From positions 2,493,419-2,557,418 of the forward strand of contig NC_052507.1 of assembly GCF_014356525.2 (NCBI RefSeq): a stretch of DNA of 64,000 bases, written 5' to 3'. The notes under the pieces are model-generated. The model was not told where the DNA came from, did no database searches, and saw nothing but the letters and a program-made list of their open reading frames with translations. Made by a program: the position numbers and the translations under genes. This stretch comes from Nilaparvata lugens. Its lineage: Eukaryota > Arthropoda > Insecta > Hemiptera > Delphacidae. Shown here in pieces: positions 10,838-20,869 of this stretch (its first letter is position 1; each line of letters begins with the position of its first letter).

Positions 10838-11180
10838 AAGAAGAAGAAGAAGAGAAGAAGAAGAAGAAAAGAAGAAAAGAAGAAGAAAAGAAGAAGAAGA
10901 AGAAGAAGAAGAAGAGAAGAAGAAGAAGAGGAAGAGGAAGAGGAAGAGGAAGAGGAAGAGGAAGAAGAAGAGGAAGAGGAAGAGGAAGAGGAAGAGGAAG
11001 AGGAAGAGTAAGAGTAAGAGTAAGAGTAAGAGTAAGAGTAAGAGTAAGAGTAAGAGTAAGAGTAAGAGTAACAGTAACAGTAACAGTAAGAGTAAGAGTA
11101 AGAGTAAGAGTAAGAGGAAGAGGAAGAGGAAGAGGAAGAGGAAGAGGAAGAGGAAGAGGAAGAGGAAGAGGGAGAAGAAG
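10838..11180. repeat. Polypurine microsatellite (GAA / GGAAGA / GTAAGA)
   Basis: About 340 bp of almost pure purine on the plus strand, made of GAAGAA, then GGAAGAG, GTAAGAG and GGAAGAG blocks. The blocks are roughly symmetric about a central GTAACA patch. All long open frames across it are compositional artefacts. Confidence 0.95.
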
Positions 11181-11753
11181 AAGAAAAGGAACAGCAACCA
11201 TGCATAACAGTGTGGCCTCCTACCTCATCTGATACAAATAAACTGCCACATGGAATTGTTCCGATTCGAATTAATCGGACAATATTCAAGCTTCTGGAGA
11301 ATTCCGAGATTTATCTCCAGCTTTGAACAATCAATTTCATTTTCATATTGATGTATCTTATGTGTGTGTGTGTGAATAAATAAATTGAAATTGAAATTGA
11401 AATTTGTGTTGGGAAGAATGTCATAAAATAACAAGCGTCTGTCACGTGTCATGCGGTTGAATGTATGAACCAAGAACAAATTTCTCTGAACGTAAGAATG
11501 TAACCTATCCTACCGTTGGTTAGTACAGTTTGTACAGTCTGTAAAGTTCAATTTGTAGTCTGCAATACAGTCTGTAGCATGCAGTGAGAATATAAGTTAA
11601 GTATCACTCCCATTGTCTCTGACAAAACGAGTGAATTCTGAACAATTTACAATTAAATTCCAATTTCTCTCTCTGAACCATCATGTAATAGGATTACTGT
11701 TTCCGAGAACATCATCCGGCTTTTTGAAGCTTAACTCTGATTTGTTGAACATG
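11181..11753. other. Intergenic DNA, no feature seen
   Basis: Mixed sequence with a short (GT)n and a short (AAATTG)n patch near 11363-11405. The minus-strand frame 11225-11479 is not recognised. Confidence 0.45.
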
Positions 11754-12151
11754 AAGGTTGAAACATTGTATTGAATGTTTTGAACAGTGTATTGTTTCAT
11801 CCCTTGAAATATCGCTACATTGGATTTCAAATTCGTTCCTTGTACTAAGGTTGTAATTCCACAAATTACATAGAATTTTGATCATAATTCCATCATATTA
11901 ATATTGCTCTAGGGCCAGCTTTTCAGGCCACTTACTATAGACATGTATATAATAAGGTTGAAACATTCTACTAAATGTTTTGAACAGTGTACTGTTTCAT
12001 CCCTTGAAATATTGCTACATTGGATTTCAAATTTGTTGAATATCTATTCCTTGTACTAAGGTTGTAACTCCACAAATTACATAGAATTTTGATAATGATT
12101 CCATCATATTAATCTTGCTCTAGGGCCTGCTTTTCAGGCCACTTGCTATAG
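11754..12151. repeat. Direct tandem duplication, 200-bp period
   Basis: AAGGTTGAAACATT begins both copies (11754 and 11954) and TTTTCAGGCCACTT..CTATAG ends both. Copies are about 90% alike; the second has a 12-bp insertion. The second copy ends exactly where MITE A begins. Confidence 0.88.
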
Positions 12152-12792
12152 TGTGGGTCCACGTTATAAAGGCAGTGGAGAAAGATAAGAGAACAGCCTT
12201 GCCGATTCTCTGCCTTCTATAGATGATAGCTGATGCTGGTATATCTGATGTAATGTCGGGTATTCATTTATCTTTGAAATAATCAAATATATTTTATTTG
12301 TCAAGAGAATATAGTTTCAAAAGATAATAATAAATTTTCATAATAGAGATTGAATATTTTGTTAATTGATTATATTATAACTACATTGTAAAAACCAATC
12401 TGGCAACGTTACGCAGCTATGTTTATGTTTATGTTTATGTTTATGTTTTGAAGGGACGGATTCAAGATCCAAAGGTTCGAGGAACCTCACACGTCAACCG
12501 AAGCTTATTGTGTGTCCCAAAAGTATGTTAGTCAGGCAAACCAATTCCCGTGTCCTTTACAAGATCCAGGCGTTTCTTCCCTATACCAACATCCCATTCC
12601 TCACCTGGTTGCTTACAGCCAAACACAACCCTTCTTCTAGCTCCAAAACTTCTGCAATCCAGTATGATATGCTTGGCAGTCTCTTCAGACTGATTACGGA
12701 GCTAGAAAAGGATATCGCCGTCTGCTATGTCGAATGATAAACAAGGATAGCAGCATAAATGTTAATGAAATACTGTCATTATAAATTGAGCT
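12147..12792 (+). mobile_element. MITE A interrupted by a LINE fragment
   Basis: Left end CTATAGTGTGGGTCCACG at 12147 and right end CTGTCATTATAAATTGAGCTTCAC at about 12792. The MITE is broken at 12411-12419 by a retroelement insertion and resumes at 12696. The two MITE halves together are about 370 bp, as expected. Confidence 0.85.
12420..12695 (-). mobile_element. 5'-truncated non-LTR retrotransposon 3' end
   Basis: On the minus strand, 12695-12528 encodes EETAKHIILDCRSFGARRR and ends KDTGIGLPD before TAA. This is the C-terminal tail pattern (ET.H.L.DC) of R1/Jockey-like reverse-transcriptase ORFs. About 80 bp of 3' UTR follow, then a simple tail of ATAAAC repeats (12420-12445). A flanking 9-bp near-duplication ACG(C/G)AGCTA (12411-12419 and 12696-12704) fits a target-site duplication, as expected of target-primed reverse transcription. 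Most of the element is missing at the 5' end. The clade is not certain. Confidence 0.85.
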
Positions 12793-12856
12793 TCACTGAA
12801 TGAAAAATTTCCGGAACTTCAATTGGATACGATCCCTTGCTGGAATAAAATCTTTT
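12775..12856 (+). repeat. 82-bp direct repeat, left copy (partner 14171-14252)
   Basis: GTCATTATAAATTGAGC to AATAAAATCTTTT, including the last ~18 bp of the MITE A copy. The partner at 14171 differs at about three positions and begins right after the end of Helitron C2. Confidence 0.92.
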
Positions 12857-13009
12857 TCGCCCCACTTGGATGTAATGAGCTGGTTTTCGTGCGTCATATT
12901 GAGGCCGAGAGTGATTGTTATCTGACCAGGCCGGTAAAATTTTTACGGACCTAGGGCTGTAAAATAACCTTGAAGTCAGCTGTTTGATGTGAACGTGTTT
13001 ACAAAATAG
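12857..13009. other. Low-copy DNA
   Basis: No gene; contains GCCGAGAGTGATTGTTATC and similar non-repeated sequence. Confidence 0.4.
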
Positions 13010-13345
13010 TTCATGAAACGGAATCGGTTTATGCTTCTAGAATTGAATAAAGTATTTTGCAATAAGATACTATCATTTTATTTGGATGAATGAAATACAA
13101 ATGAGATATTATAAACTATTCAAATTCAATTTTCAGAGTATAATAGAATCTAACCTCAAACCACCTAGTACTGCGTTTATCACGAAACATGGTGGATAAA
13201 CGGAATCAGTTCTTGCTTCTAGAATTGAATAAAGTATTCTGCAATAATATACTATCATTTTTTTTGGATGAATGAAATACAGATCAGATATATATTATAA
13301 ACTATTCAAATTCGATTTTCAGAGTAGGATAGAACTTCTAACCTA
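13010..13345. repeat. Tandem duplication, ~183-bp period
   Basis: CTTCTAGAATTGAATAAAG occurs at about 13035 and 13217, each followed by ATACTATCATTTT..TTGGATGAATGAAATACA and TATAAACTATTCAAATTC. Copies are about 90% alike. Confidence 0.85.
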
Positions 13346-13361
13346 AACTTCCGTTAACATT

Positions 13362-13508
13362 CAGATTGGTCAAATTTCAAGTGTGCTAAAACAGCTGATC
13401 AAAAACTTTTCATTATTTGTGTTTATTATTCAATAATTAAAACATTTATAATAATATCATCTAATTGTCATTTGAAAGAATAAAAAAGTATAAACTCAAC
13501 CTCCCACA
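13362..13508 (+). repeat. Repeat G, copy 1
   Basis: AAGTGTGCTAAAACAGCTG to AAAAAGTATAAAC..CTCCCACA is shared with 35208-35350 and with the right window end (63917-64000). Confidence 0.75.
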
Positions 13509-13511
13509 AAA

Positions 13512-14169
13512 TCTATATAATTATATAAAAGCGAAATGGCACTGACTCACTCACTCACTCACTCGCATAACTAAAAATCTACCGGACCAAAAACATTCAA
13601 TTTGGTAGGTATGTTCAGTTGGCCCTTTAGAGGCGCACTAAGAAATCTTTTGGCAATATTTTAACTCTAAGGGTTGTTTTTAAGGGTTTAAAGTTCGTAT
13701 TTTAGCATGTATATTCTTCTTCTCCATGCAATCTCTTAATTATAATTGAAATTTCCATATCATATGTTACTATAGAACTATAATCTAGATGAGTACCTCT
13801 TCGAAACAGTTGTTACTGGCAACTAAATTAATAATTTTGTCAGGTTGGCATTAAGTTGAGTTGACTTTGTTGGGTTGGCACCAAGTTGAAGATTTAAATG
13901 CATTTATCGCGGAAAAATTGATTGGGCACTGCTACTTCAATCCTGGGAATATTATATTACTAGCAGTCAGGCTCGCTTCGCTCGCCATATCCGTTTAGTC
14001 TGGACCCCCGACTGGATTGTCCTAACATATGATAAAAATGTCCAAATGAAAAATGCAGGCGAGCGAAGCGAGCCTGCTGATCTTATTCTTGGACGATCCA
14101 GTCGGGGGTCCAGGGGGCGGAGCCCCCTGTCTAGACGGATATGGCGAGCGAAGCGAGCCTGACGGCTTG
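13512..14169 (+). mobile_element. Helitron C, copy 2
   Basis: Begins TCTATATAATTATATAAAAGC after an A and ends GACGGCTTG followed by T; the usual CTAG is changed to CTTG. The 3' ~215 bp (13961-14169) form the foldback, with GGCTCGCTTCGCTCGCC at its start and GGCGAGCGAAGCGAGCC at its end, plus the GGGGGCGGAGCCCCC hairpin. No coding sequence. Confidence 0.85.
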
Positions 14170-14170
14170 T

Positions 14171-14252
14171 GTCATTATAAATTGAGCTTCACTAAATGAA
14201 AAATTTCCGAAACTTCAATTGGATACAATCCCTTGCTGGAATAAAATCTTTT
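14171..14252 (+). repeat. 82-bp direct repeat, right copy (partner 12775-12856)
   Basis: Near-identical to 12775-12856. The pair encloses about 1.3 kb that includes the 183-bp duplication, repeat G and Helitron C2. Confidence 0.92.
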
Positions 14253-14269
14253 ACAATCTACAGAGGTCT

Positions 14270-14363
14270 TCAAATCTAGTAACAGAGCTCTAATAAAATC
14301 CAGCTAGATGATAAAGACAGAAAATAATATTGGCGATCTATACAGAGCTATAATGGAATACAT
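14270..14363. repeat. Short direct repeat flanking MITE A
   Basis: CTAGTAACAGAGCTCTAATAAAATCC at 14277 resembles CTATAGTAACAGAACTC..ATGAAATCC right after the MITE (from 14745), followed in both by a GAYAARGACAG phrase. The MITE seems to have landed in, or been bracketed by, a small tandem duplication. Confidence 0.6.
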
Positions 14364-14750
14364 CTATAGTGAGGTCCACGTTATAATGGCAGTGGAGAAA
14401 GATAGGAGAACAACGTTGCCGATCCTCTGTCTTGTCAATGCCTTCTATAGACGGTAGCTGATACCGGTTTATTGATGTATTATTAAAAGTTGATTCTCGT
14501 TAAAAATAATCAATTATTATATTCTATCAAGAAATAGATTATATTATTTTTCAGTGATTCCATACTGAATGTTCATAATTGAGATGAGATATTTTGTTAA
14601 TCAAGTATCAATTCTACATTGTTGAAAAACGATCTAGCAACAGAGCAAAGCGAGAACGAGATAGAGCTATCCGCTTTGTTGAATGATAGACAAGGATAGC
14701 AATACCATTGCCAATCAAGCACTGCCATTATAACGTGGACCTCACTATAG
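14364..14750 (+). mobile_element. MITE A, full copy (387 bp)
   Basis: Perfect outer ends: CTATAGTGAGGTCCACG and CGTGGACCTCACTATAG. The internal halves are in the opposite order to copy 6724-7110, so it is inserted in the other orientation. No coding sequence. Confidence 0.93.
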
Positions 14751-15016
14751 TAACAGAACTCTAATGAAATCCATCTAGACGACAAGACAGAGGTTAGAAA
14801 TTCGAAATAGAGGCGAACTATGAATTTCGCAAAAGTTTAATTATTGAGACGACTTGTTTGCGGAAATGAAAATGGCGACTGCGTTTTTCTGGTCGGGTTG
14901 TTGCAATCAGCAAATCACAGAGCGCGCTAATGAAAAATGTCGCTTCGTGATGAACCAGATTCATTTTAGAGTGTCAGTATTGCTTGTGAGTATAATAAGT
15001 TTCATACTGTATTCTT
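14751..15016. other. Low-copy DNA
   Basis: No repeat recognised after the flank of the MITE. The 61-codon frame at 14854-15039 runs into element B and is not a gene. Confidence 0.4.
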
Positions 15017-15413
15017 TGACCGAGCGAAGTGAGGTCTAAGATTCAAGTCGACGGTTTTGCATTTCTCTTAATGTTTAAATGTTTGAATGTTTAAATGTTT
15101 GAATGTTTAAATGTTTGAATGTTTAAATGTTTATATGTTTATCTGGTGCGCATTTTCGGCGAAACGCGGTAATAGATTTTCAAGAAATTTGACAGGTATG
15201 TTCCTTTTTTAATTGCACTTCGGCGTATATACAAGGCATTTGGAAATTTTGCATTTCAAGGATAATATAAAAGGGAAAAGAAGCCTCCTTCATACGCCAA
15301 TATTAGAGTAAAAATCAGACTATAGAATTATTTACTATAGAATATAGAATAACAATGTAATTATTAGGCTGTGGTTTATAACTGCGCGAGGTCTACTGTT
15401 CACAGAATACTAG
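15017..15413 (+). mobile_element. Repeat element B, short form
   Basis: Starts TTGACCGAGCGAAGTGAGG, has seven or eight AATGTTTR microsatellite units, and ends GAGGTCTACTGTTCACAG..ACTAGT. An internal deletion removes the CAGATGTGTGGAGAAGCC part. Confidence 0.85.
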
Positions 15414-15507
15414 TTTCTTCCATCTCTGATTGGAACATAAACGAACTATACCATGGGATATCTTCTTATACTATCTTTTCTTTATGTTTATACCAACGCT
15501 GCTCATT
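15414..15507. other. Spacer between two B elements
   Basis: Contains CCATGGGATATCTTC..ATACTATCTTTTCTTTATG, also seen after B copy 8 near 47578. This may be an extended part of the B family or an old duplicated flank. Confidence 0.45.
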
Positions 15508-16466
15508 GACCGAGCGAAGTGAGGTCTAAGATTCAAGTCGACGGTTTGGCATTTCTCTTATTGTTTAAATGTTAGAATGTTTAAATGTTGCGCATTTACG
15601 GCGAAACGCGGTAATAGATTACATGAAATTTGACAGGTATGTTCCTTTTTTAATTGCGCGTCGACGTATATACAAGGCTTTTGAAAATTTTGAATTTCAA
15701 GGATAATATAAAAGGAAAAAGGTGTCTCCTTCATATTAGAGTAAAAATCTGGTGTGGTGCACTCATACAACTTTCCTTGCCGTTATGAAAATTGATCACC
15801 TGACGCTAGTGTTCCCGCGCATCTCAAGTCTACTATTCAGTGATTTGAGCCAATACCTACTATAAGTAATAGTAGGTAGTGTTTGAGCCAGCTGGTGACA
15901 GGGTAATAACGCTGGAGACACACATGAGGTCTGCTATCTCTTCATAGTGAATGATTTTATAGAATCAACAATAATTTGCAATTGAATAATCACATTTTCT
16001 CGAATTTAATGTTTATTTTCAATTTTAGGTGAGAAATGTTACTGAACATTAATTGTAGAGATTTTCATGCTCAATCTACTCCACTTGATTTTTTTTGTTT
16101 CAATTGTATCTGAAGCCTGATAATTGGGATTCAATCTGCATTGATGGGGCGGAGCTCCTGAAATTTTTACAGATATGGGACTTGTGGCAGCTGATAGAGC
16201 TTATCGATGACTATTCCAGGTATAACTTTAATCAAAATCGTTGGAGCCGTTTTCGAGAAAATCACGAAAAACCCTGTTTTTGACAACATTTTCGCCATTT
16301 TATCCGCCATCTTGAATCGCATTTGATCTAAATTGTTCGTGTCGGATCCTTATATTGTAAGGACCTCACGTTCCAAATTTCAAGTCATTCCGTTAATTGG
16401 GAGATGAGATATCGTGTACACAGACGCACATACACTCATACACACAAACACACACACACACACACT

Positions 16467-16541
<75 letters not shown>

Positions 16542-16822
16542 AGACCAATATCCAAAAACCACTTTTTTGGACTCAGGGGAACTTGAAACGTATAGAAATT
16601 TACAAATTGTGGTACCTTAATTTTTTTTTGGAAAGCAATACTTTCCTTACCTATGGTAATAGGGCAAGGAAAGTAAAAATCAGACTATAGAATTATTCAT
16701 CATAAATCAGCTGACAAGTGATTTCACAGATGTGTGGAGAAGCCAGTCTATTGCTGTATTTCCATAAGGTCTATAGTTTCTGTCAGGTACTTGTGGATGA
16801 GAATACTGCGTGAGGTCTACTG
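15508..16822 (+). mobile_element. Repeat element B split by element D
   Basis: The left part 15508-15745 (GACCGAGCGAAGTGAGG to AGAGTAAAAATC) and the right part 16670-16822 (AGTAAAAATCAGACTATAG to GCGTGAGGTCTACTG) are contiguous in other B copies. The last ~16 bp of B are missing at the junction with the LINE end at 16823. Confidence 0.85.
15746..16675 (+). mobile_element. Element D, copy 1, inside B
   Basis: Begins TGGTGTGGTGCACTCA and ends GGGCAAGGAAAGTAAAAA. Subterminal inverted repeats ACTTTCCTTGCC (about 15770) and GGCAAGGAAAGT (about 16660) suggest a non-autonomous DNA element. A (CA)n tract of about 90 bp lies at 16447-16539. Frames across it are CA artefacts. Confidence 0.8.
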
Positions 16823-17213
16823 AACAATCTTTCTTTAGAAATTAGAGAGCTGCCAATCTATGAATTCAAACAACTTTTAAAAAATGAATTGACAGAGAGT
16901 GCATACTATTCGGTAGATGAGTATTTTCAGTCTACAATATTATGAATGCTCATGATGCAACATTTACCTTTTAATTTTTGGTAAAACTGAATAAATTATT
17001 AATATGAATTGCAGTTTGTTCCTAAGACTAAGACAAAATAATAAGACAAATTGTTATTGTAATATCTTCATATATTATACGATTTCTTTTATCATAAGCT
17101 TAATTTTATATCATAATTTATCTTTTATTTCACAAGTGTTATATTATTGTTATTATTTTTTGACGTGCTCATACAATGTAAAGTTGTTCTGGCAATAAAG
17201 AATCTTGAATCTT
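16823..17213 (+). mobile_element. 5'-truncated LINE 3' end
   Basis: 16823-16945 is open in the plus frame and encodes about 40 residues including LPIYEFKQLLKNELTE and YYSVDEYF, then TGA. This FK..L...L....YYSVDEY ending is characteristic of insect non-LTR reverse-transcriptase ORFs. About 250 bp of AT-rich 3' UTR follow, then AATAAA at 17194 and a short tail of GAATCTT units. The 5' junction is directly with element B, which lost its last bases there. Confidence 0.82.
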
Positions 17214-17454
17214 CACAGAGCTACTAGTTGTATCAACGCTGTCATATTGGCGTGAATCTGAGGGTAGCTAATTTTAGCTGTTTAGCAGGTGAGCACTGCC
17301 TGTATTTGTATATTTAGCTGCATGGTGCTATGGTGCTATGCGGTGTAAGCGAAGTGTCAGCTGTCAATAATGAATGCACGGAGAGTAGAGGTCACGTCAC
17401 TCCAGCTATTCTCCTACCCTCGCAGCTCTGGCGATCGATGGATATGCTTTGCTG
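17214..17454. other. Low-copy DNA
   Basis: Non-repeated sequence including GTCACGTCACTCCAGC; no gene recognised. Confidence 0.4.
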
Positions 17455-17699
17455 CACTTTCTCTCACTCTCTCAGTCACTCCCTACACACACATTCTCTC
17501 ACTCGCTCGCTCTCTGTCTCTATCACTCCTGCGCCAATCTCTCTCTATGTCTCTACGAGTGTTGAGTGTAAGAGAGGGCCGGCTGCACCCTAACTTCGCC
17601 CTCCAGGTTAAAATAAAGGCAGCCTATCTATCTATCCATCCATCTATCTCTCTCTCTCTTTCTCTCTCCCACTCTCATTCTCTCACTCTCATTCCATTT
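17455..17699. repeat. TC-rich tract
   Basis: CTCTCACTCTCTCAGTC and a (CTAT/CCAT)n patch at 17625-17650. Part of a CT tract plus S repeat composite. Confidence 0.8.
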
Positions 17700-18122
17700 T
17701 ATTAATCAATGATTTGATCTTATCTACCTATATAATTATTTTACGTTTTTAATTTTCTGTTATTTTCTCTTAAATATTCATGTTAATTAAAGCTTTTACA
17801 ATATTTCCATTTATAAATAAATCCTTAGTTGAATTAATGGAATTAACGTTTTGGTAGAGAGTTAGTGGGAAGGATATTTTGAATATTCTTTCCGAAGAAT
17901 GGACATTGATATGTCCAAAGCTTCGCCAATTTATGTAGATACATAACAATATTATCTATAGTTAATACCAATTGCTTTTTTCATATCATATACAGATTAA
18001 TAATTATTCTCTTAGTCTATATTATGTAAATTCATCTATAATTTTGCTGTATTGTAAGCTATTACAAGTGTATAAGCCAGTATGAATTGTAATCTACATA
18101 AATGAAGTACTCAATCAATCAA
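17700..18122 (+). mobile_element. S repeat (LINE-like 3' end), long copy
   Basis: About 420 bp ending TAAATGAAGTACTCAATCAATC with AATC repeat tail units. It includes GTAGAGAGTTAGTGGGAAGG and AAGAATGGACATTGATATG, shared with 48290-48725. The upstream part could be the last codons of a LINE ORF, but no clear reverse-transcriptase motif is visible. Confidence 0.65.
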
Positions 18123-18306
18123 TCTCATTCTTCCACTCTTACTCACACACTCACTCTCTGTCATTCTCTCTCACTTCCACCCTCTGTCTCTCTCTTTCTT
18201 ACTCTGTCACTCTCTCACTCTCTCTCCCTCTCTCACTTTCATTCTCTCGATCTCATTTTCCACTCTTTCTCGACCACTCTCTATCTCTGTATCTCTCATT
18301 CTCTTC

Positions 18307-18383
<77 letters not shown>

Positions 18384-18385
18384 GT
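18123..18385. repeat. TC-rich tract with (CT)n core
   Basis: Degenerate CTCACTCT sequence becoming pure (CT)n from about 18308 to 18380. Frames on both strands here are artefacts. Confidence 0.92.
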
Positions 18386-18700
18386 TACTACTTTTCACGC
18401 CACGAGACAAATTTCGACGACGCTGTCAAGAGACAAATTTAGACGCCAGCGACAATTTTCGCCTACAACAAGTTGAAGGGTCACTGAAAACTCGACAAAT
18501 TTTGACGCCAGAGACAAATTTCGTCTCTACAAGTTGACGGGTCACCGAAAATAGTGATAGGAGAGTTTATGATTTGATTTTCGGCCCTCGACGACGTATT
18601 TTGACGCCAAAATGTTAGATAGCTCGGAAATGGCTTAAAATGATTGGTTGAATTTCGACTCATTTTGTCGATTACCTGGGCATTCTTTTGAAAGTGTCCT
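18386..18700. repeat. Degenerate short repeats around GAGACAAATTT
   Basis: GAGACAAATTTCGACG-like units recur at about 18401, 18430 and 18510, and GGGTCACYGAAAA recurs twice (18478, 18538). Old minisatellite-like sequence; no gene. Confidence 0.6.
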
Positions 18701-19007
18701 TCTGAAATAGATAATGAATCGATTTTTGGAGGTCACTGAAAGTATTCGAGAGATCATTTTTTTATTCTTGGCACATTATTTGTCCATTCATGGAAGATAT
18801 ATTCTTCTCGAAAACATATTGTTCTCAATCAATTGGTAGTAATATCTATCAGTAAAGTATTGAAAAAATTGATAGGTTGAATCAGTGTTTCAAAGATGAA
18901 TTTAATGTGTTCATAGTTGTTGATTGTCAATAGTTGGTCCAGAGGAAATATGCGATACGATGAATCACACAGAATTCTATATTCTTTCCATCTTCTATTT
19001 TAGGATG
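18701..19007. other. AT-rich DNA, nothing recognised
   Basis: Low-copy AT-rich sequence without exon or repeat signals. Confidence 0.4.
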
Positions 19008-19145
19008 AATATAAGCTAAGCTAAATTTGAAAAAATGTGAATTATTCTGTCATTATTCAGTAATTAATGAATGCAATATGAACAACTCTCTTTCATGAGG
19101 TGAATAATTTTTCCATTATTTTCCAGTTTCTCAATGATTGAATTG
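19008..19145 (+). repeat. Repeat V, copy 1
   Basis: GAATATAAGCTAAGCTAAATT through ACAACTCTCTTTCATGAGG to CCAGTTTCTCAA is the reverse complement of 43355-43473, which runs into the assembly gap. Confidence 0.8.
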
Positions 19146-19146
19146 A

Positions 19147-19225
19147 AAACATCTTTCTACTGATGGAAATTACTGAGATATTGCAATTATTCAAATGCTA
19201 ATGAATTAATTATTATTATTAATTG
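19147..19225 (+). repeat. Repeat W, copy 1 (partner 19690-19775)
   Basis: ATCTTTCTACTGATGGAAATT ... ATTCAAAYGCT and an ATT-rich tail occur at both places, 540 bp apart. Between them (19226-19689) is low-copy sequence without a gene. Confidence 0.8.
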
Positions 19226-19747
19226 CGCTATCTATCGGCAAAAGTTGTAGCAATTATATCAGCTGAGCAGCTACCAAAAATGGCTGACTCCAGATCACGC
19301 GGTTCAGATTTGAATTGCAGATCAAAAATATTTGTTGGCTGGTATTTTGAATAGAATAAAATATTTTAAAAATTGTATAAATTTTTATCGTCTATGATAA
19401 TAATTATCATACAAACATATATTTCATGAGTTAATCAAATTTCTGGTTGTGGTATTGAATTCAGTTGACTCAATGACAGACACCTCTATTATGCTTTCTC
19501 ATCTGAGCTTGGACCTTCTAACATATTACAATGTAAGTTTCATAATAGAGATGCTCCCCATGTTATTTGAATGGAGTCACTTTTACTCCCTAGGGAGTTT
19601 TTCTATTTTTTACTACCGAGAGCGAAAAAGTGACACTTTAGTATTAGGTTTCATGGAGTAAAGTAAGTACTTTGGACAGTAGGTGGAGGAAAAATATCTT
19701 TCTACTGATGGAAATTACTGAGATATTGCAATTATTCAAACGCTTAT

Positions 19748-20190
19748 AAATTTATTATTATTATTATTATCATTGAAAGAAAATCCAAATTAAATGCTGT
19801 AATTCACCCCGAAGACCTCTGCTACTGCAAATATTGACAACAGGGTAAACAGCTAAATGGAAATTCGATGAGCGCTACTATTCAAAAATTCATCTCTTTT
19901 CTGTATAGGGCTACTTTTATAGAAATAGGAAGAAAAATAAAAATCTTAGTACCCTTCTTGATTAAATATTTCAGAAAGGGTAGTTACTGAGATTTTCTTT
20001 TTTTTCTATTTCTATTCAAAAATTATTTGTCAGCACGGGACAAATAATTTTTGAATAGTAGCGCTCATCGAATTTCCATCTAGCTGTTTACCCTGTTGTC
20101 AATATTTTCAGTAGCAGAAGTCTTCGGGGTGAATTACAGCATTCAATTTGGATTTCCGTTTGATAATAATAAATATATTATTTGTGTGAT
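19748..20190. repeat. Foldback element with ~110-150-bp arms
   Basis: The left arm reads AATCCAAATTAAATGC...GAAATTCGATGAGCGC... to about 19900. Its reverse complement is the right arm, 20044 (TTTTTGAATAGTAGCGC) to 20156 (TTCAATTTGGATTT). The match weakens but continues outward into ATT-rich sequence to about 20190. The ~140-bp spacer holds AAGAAAGGGTAGTTACTG and GTCAGCACGGGAC. No coding sequence. Confidence 0.9.
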
Positions 20191-20515
20191 ATGGAGGATT
20201 TCAAGACTGGTCAATATATTTTTGTGGTCTGTTGCTATGATGTGGTCGGCAAAGTTTGAATGGCTATCTAGTTTATTCATTTCTCTGATATATGCTTGAA
20301 ATGTCTAGTTTGAAAAATTCTCAGATACTGTATACATAATAGATCTTTCAAAACAATAGAATAGAACTCCGCATCTAGAAAAAAATATGTATTATGAGAA
20401 GGTTATTAGGATTATAAATGATTAATATTAGCTGATACTACAACTAGACTAGGCACCAAACAGCGAGAAATATAATCATAGAATCGTATAATAATATAAT
20501 CATCATAGTGAAGTG
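20191..20515. other. AT-rich DNA, nothing recognised
   Basis: No gene or repeat seen. Confidence 0.4.
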
Positions 20516-20869
20516 CATAGTGAAGTCCAGGTTAGAATGGCAGTAGAGAAATGAAGAACAGCTTTGCCGATTCTCTGCCTTGCAAGTGCCTTCTATAGAG
20601 GATAGCTGATGTAATATCAAATGTTCATTCTTGTAACTTTTATTCGTCAAGGAAATAAAATTTTTAACGATCTCATGATAGATTTTTACAATTATTGAGA
20701 TTAAATATTCTGGTGATTTATTATAAATTATTTCCACATTGTTAAAAACGATTTGGGAACGTTGCGGAGCTAGAGAAGGACAGCGATATCTGCTTTGTCG
20801 AATGATAGACAAGGAAAGCAACACCTATGTTAATCAAATACTGTCATAATAGCTTGGACCTCACTATAG
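20516..20869 (-). mobile_element. MITE A, near-full copy (354 bp)
   Basis: Ends CATAGTGAAGTCCAGG and TTGGACCTCACTATAG; internal CCTTCTATAGAGGATAGC and GATATCTGCTTTGTCG. It feeds directly into the 170-bp array that follows. Confidence 0.88.

Noticed and set aside
10780..11289. Open frames of 121-169 codons on the minus strand
   Set aside because: Polypurine microsatellite read in three phases.
12470..12480. GGTTCGAGG, a possible tRNA T-loop box
   Set aside because: Lies in the LINE 3' UTR; no cloverleaf can be drawn around it.
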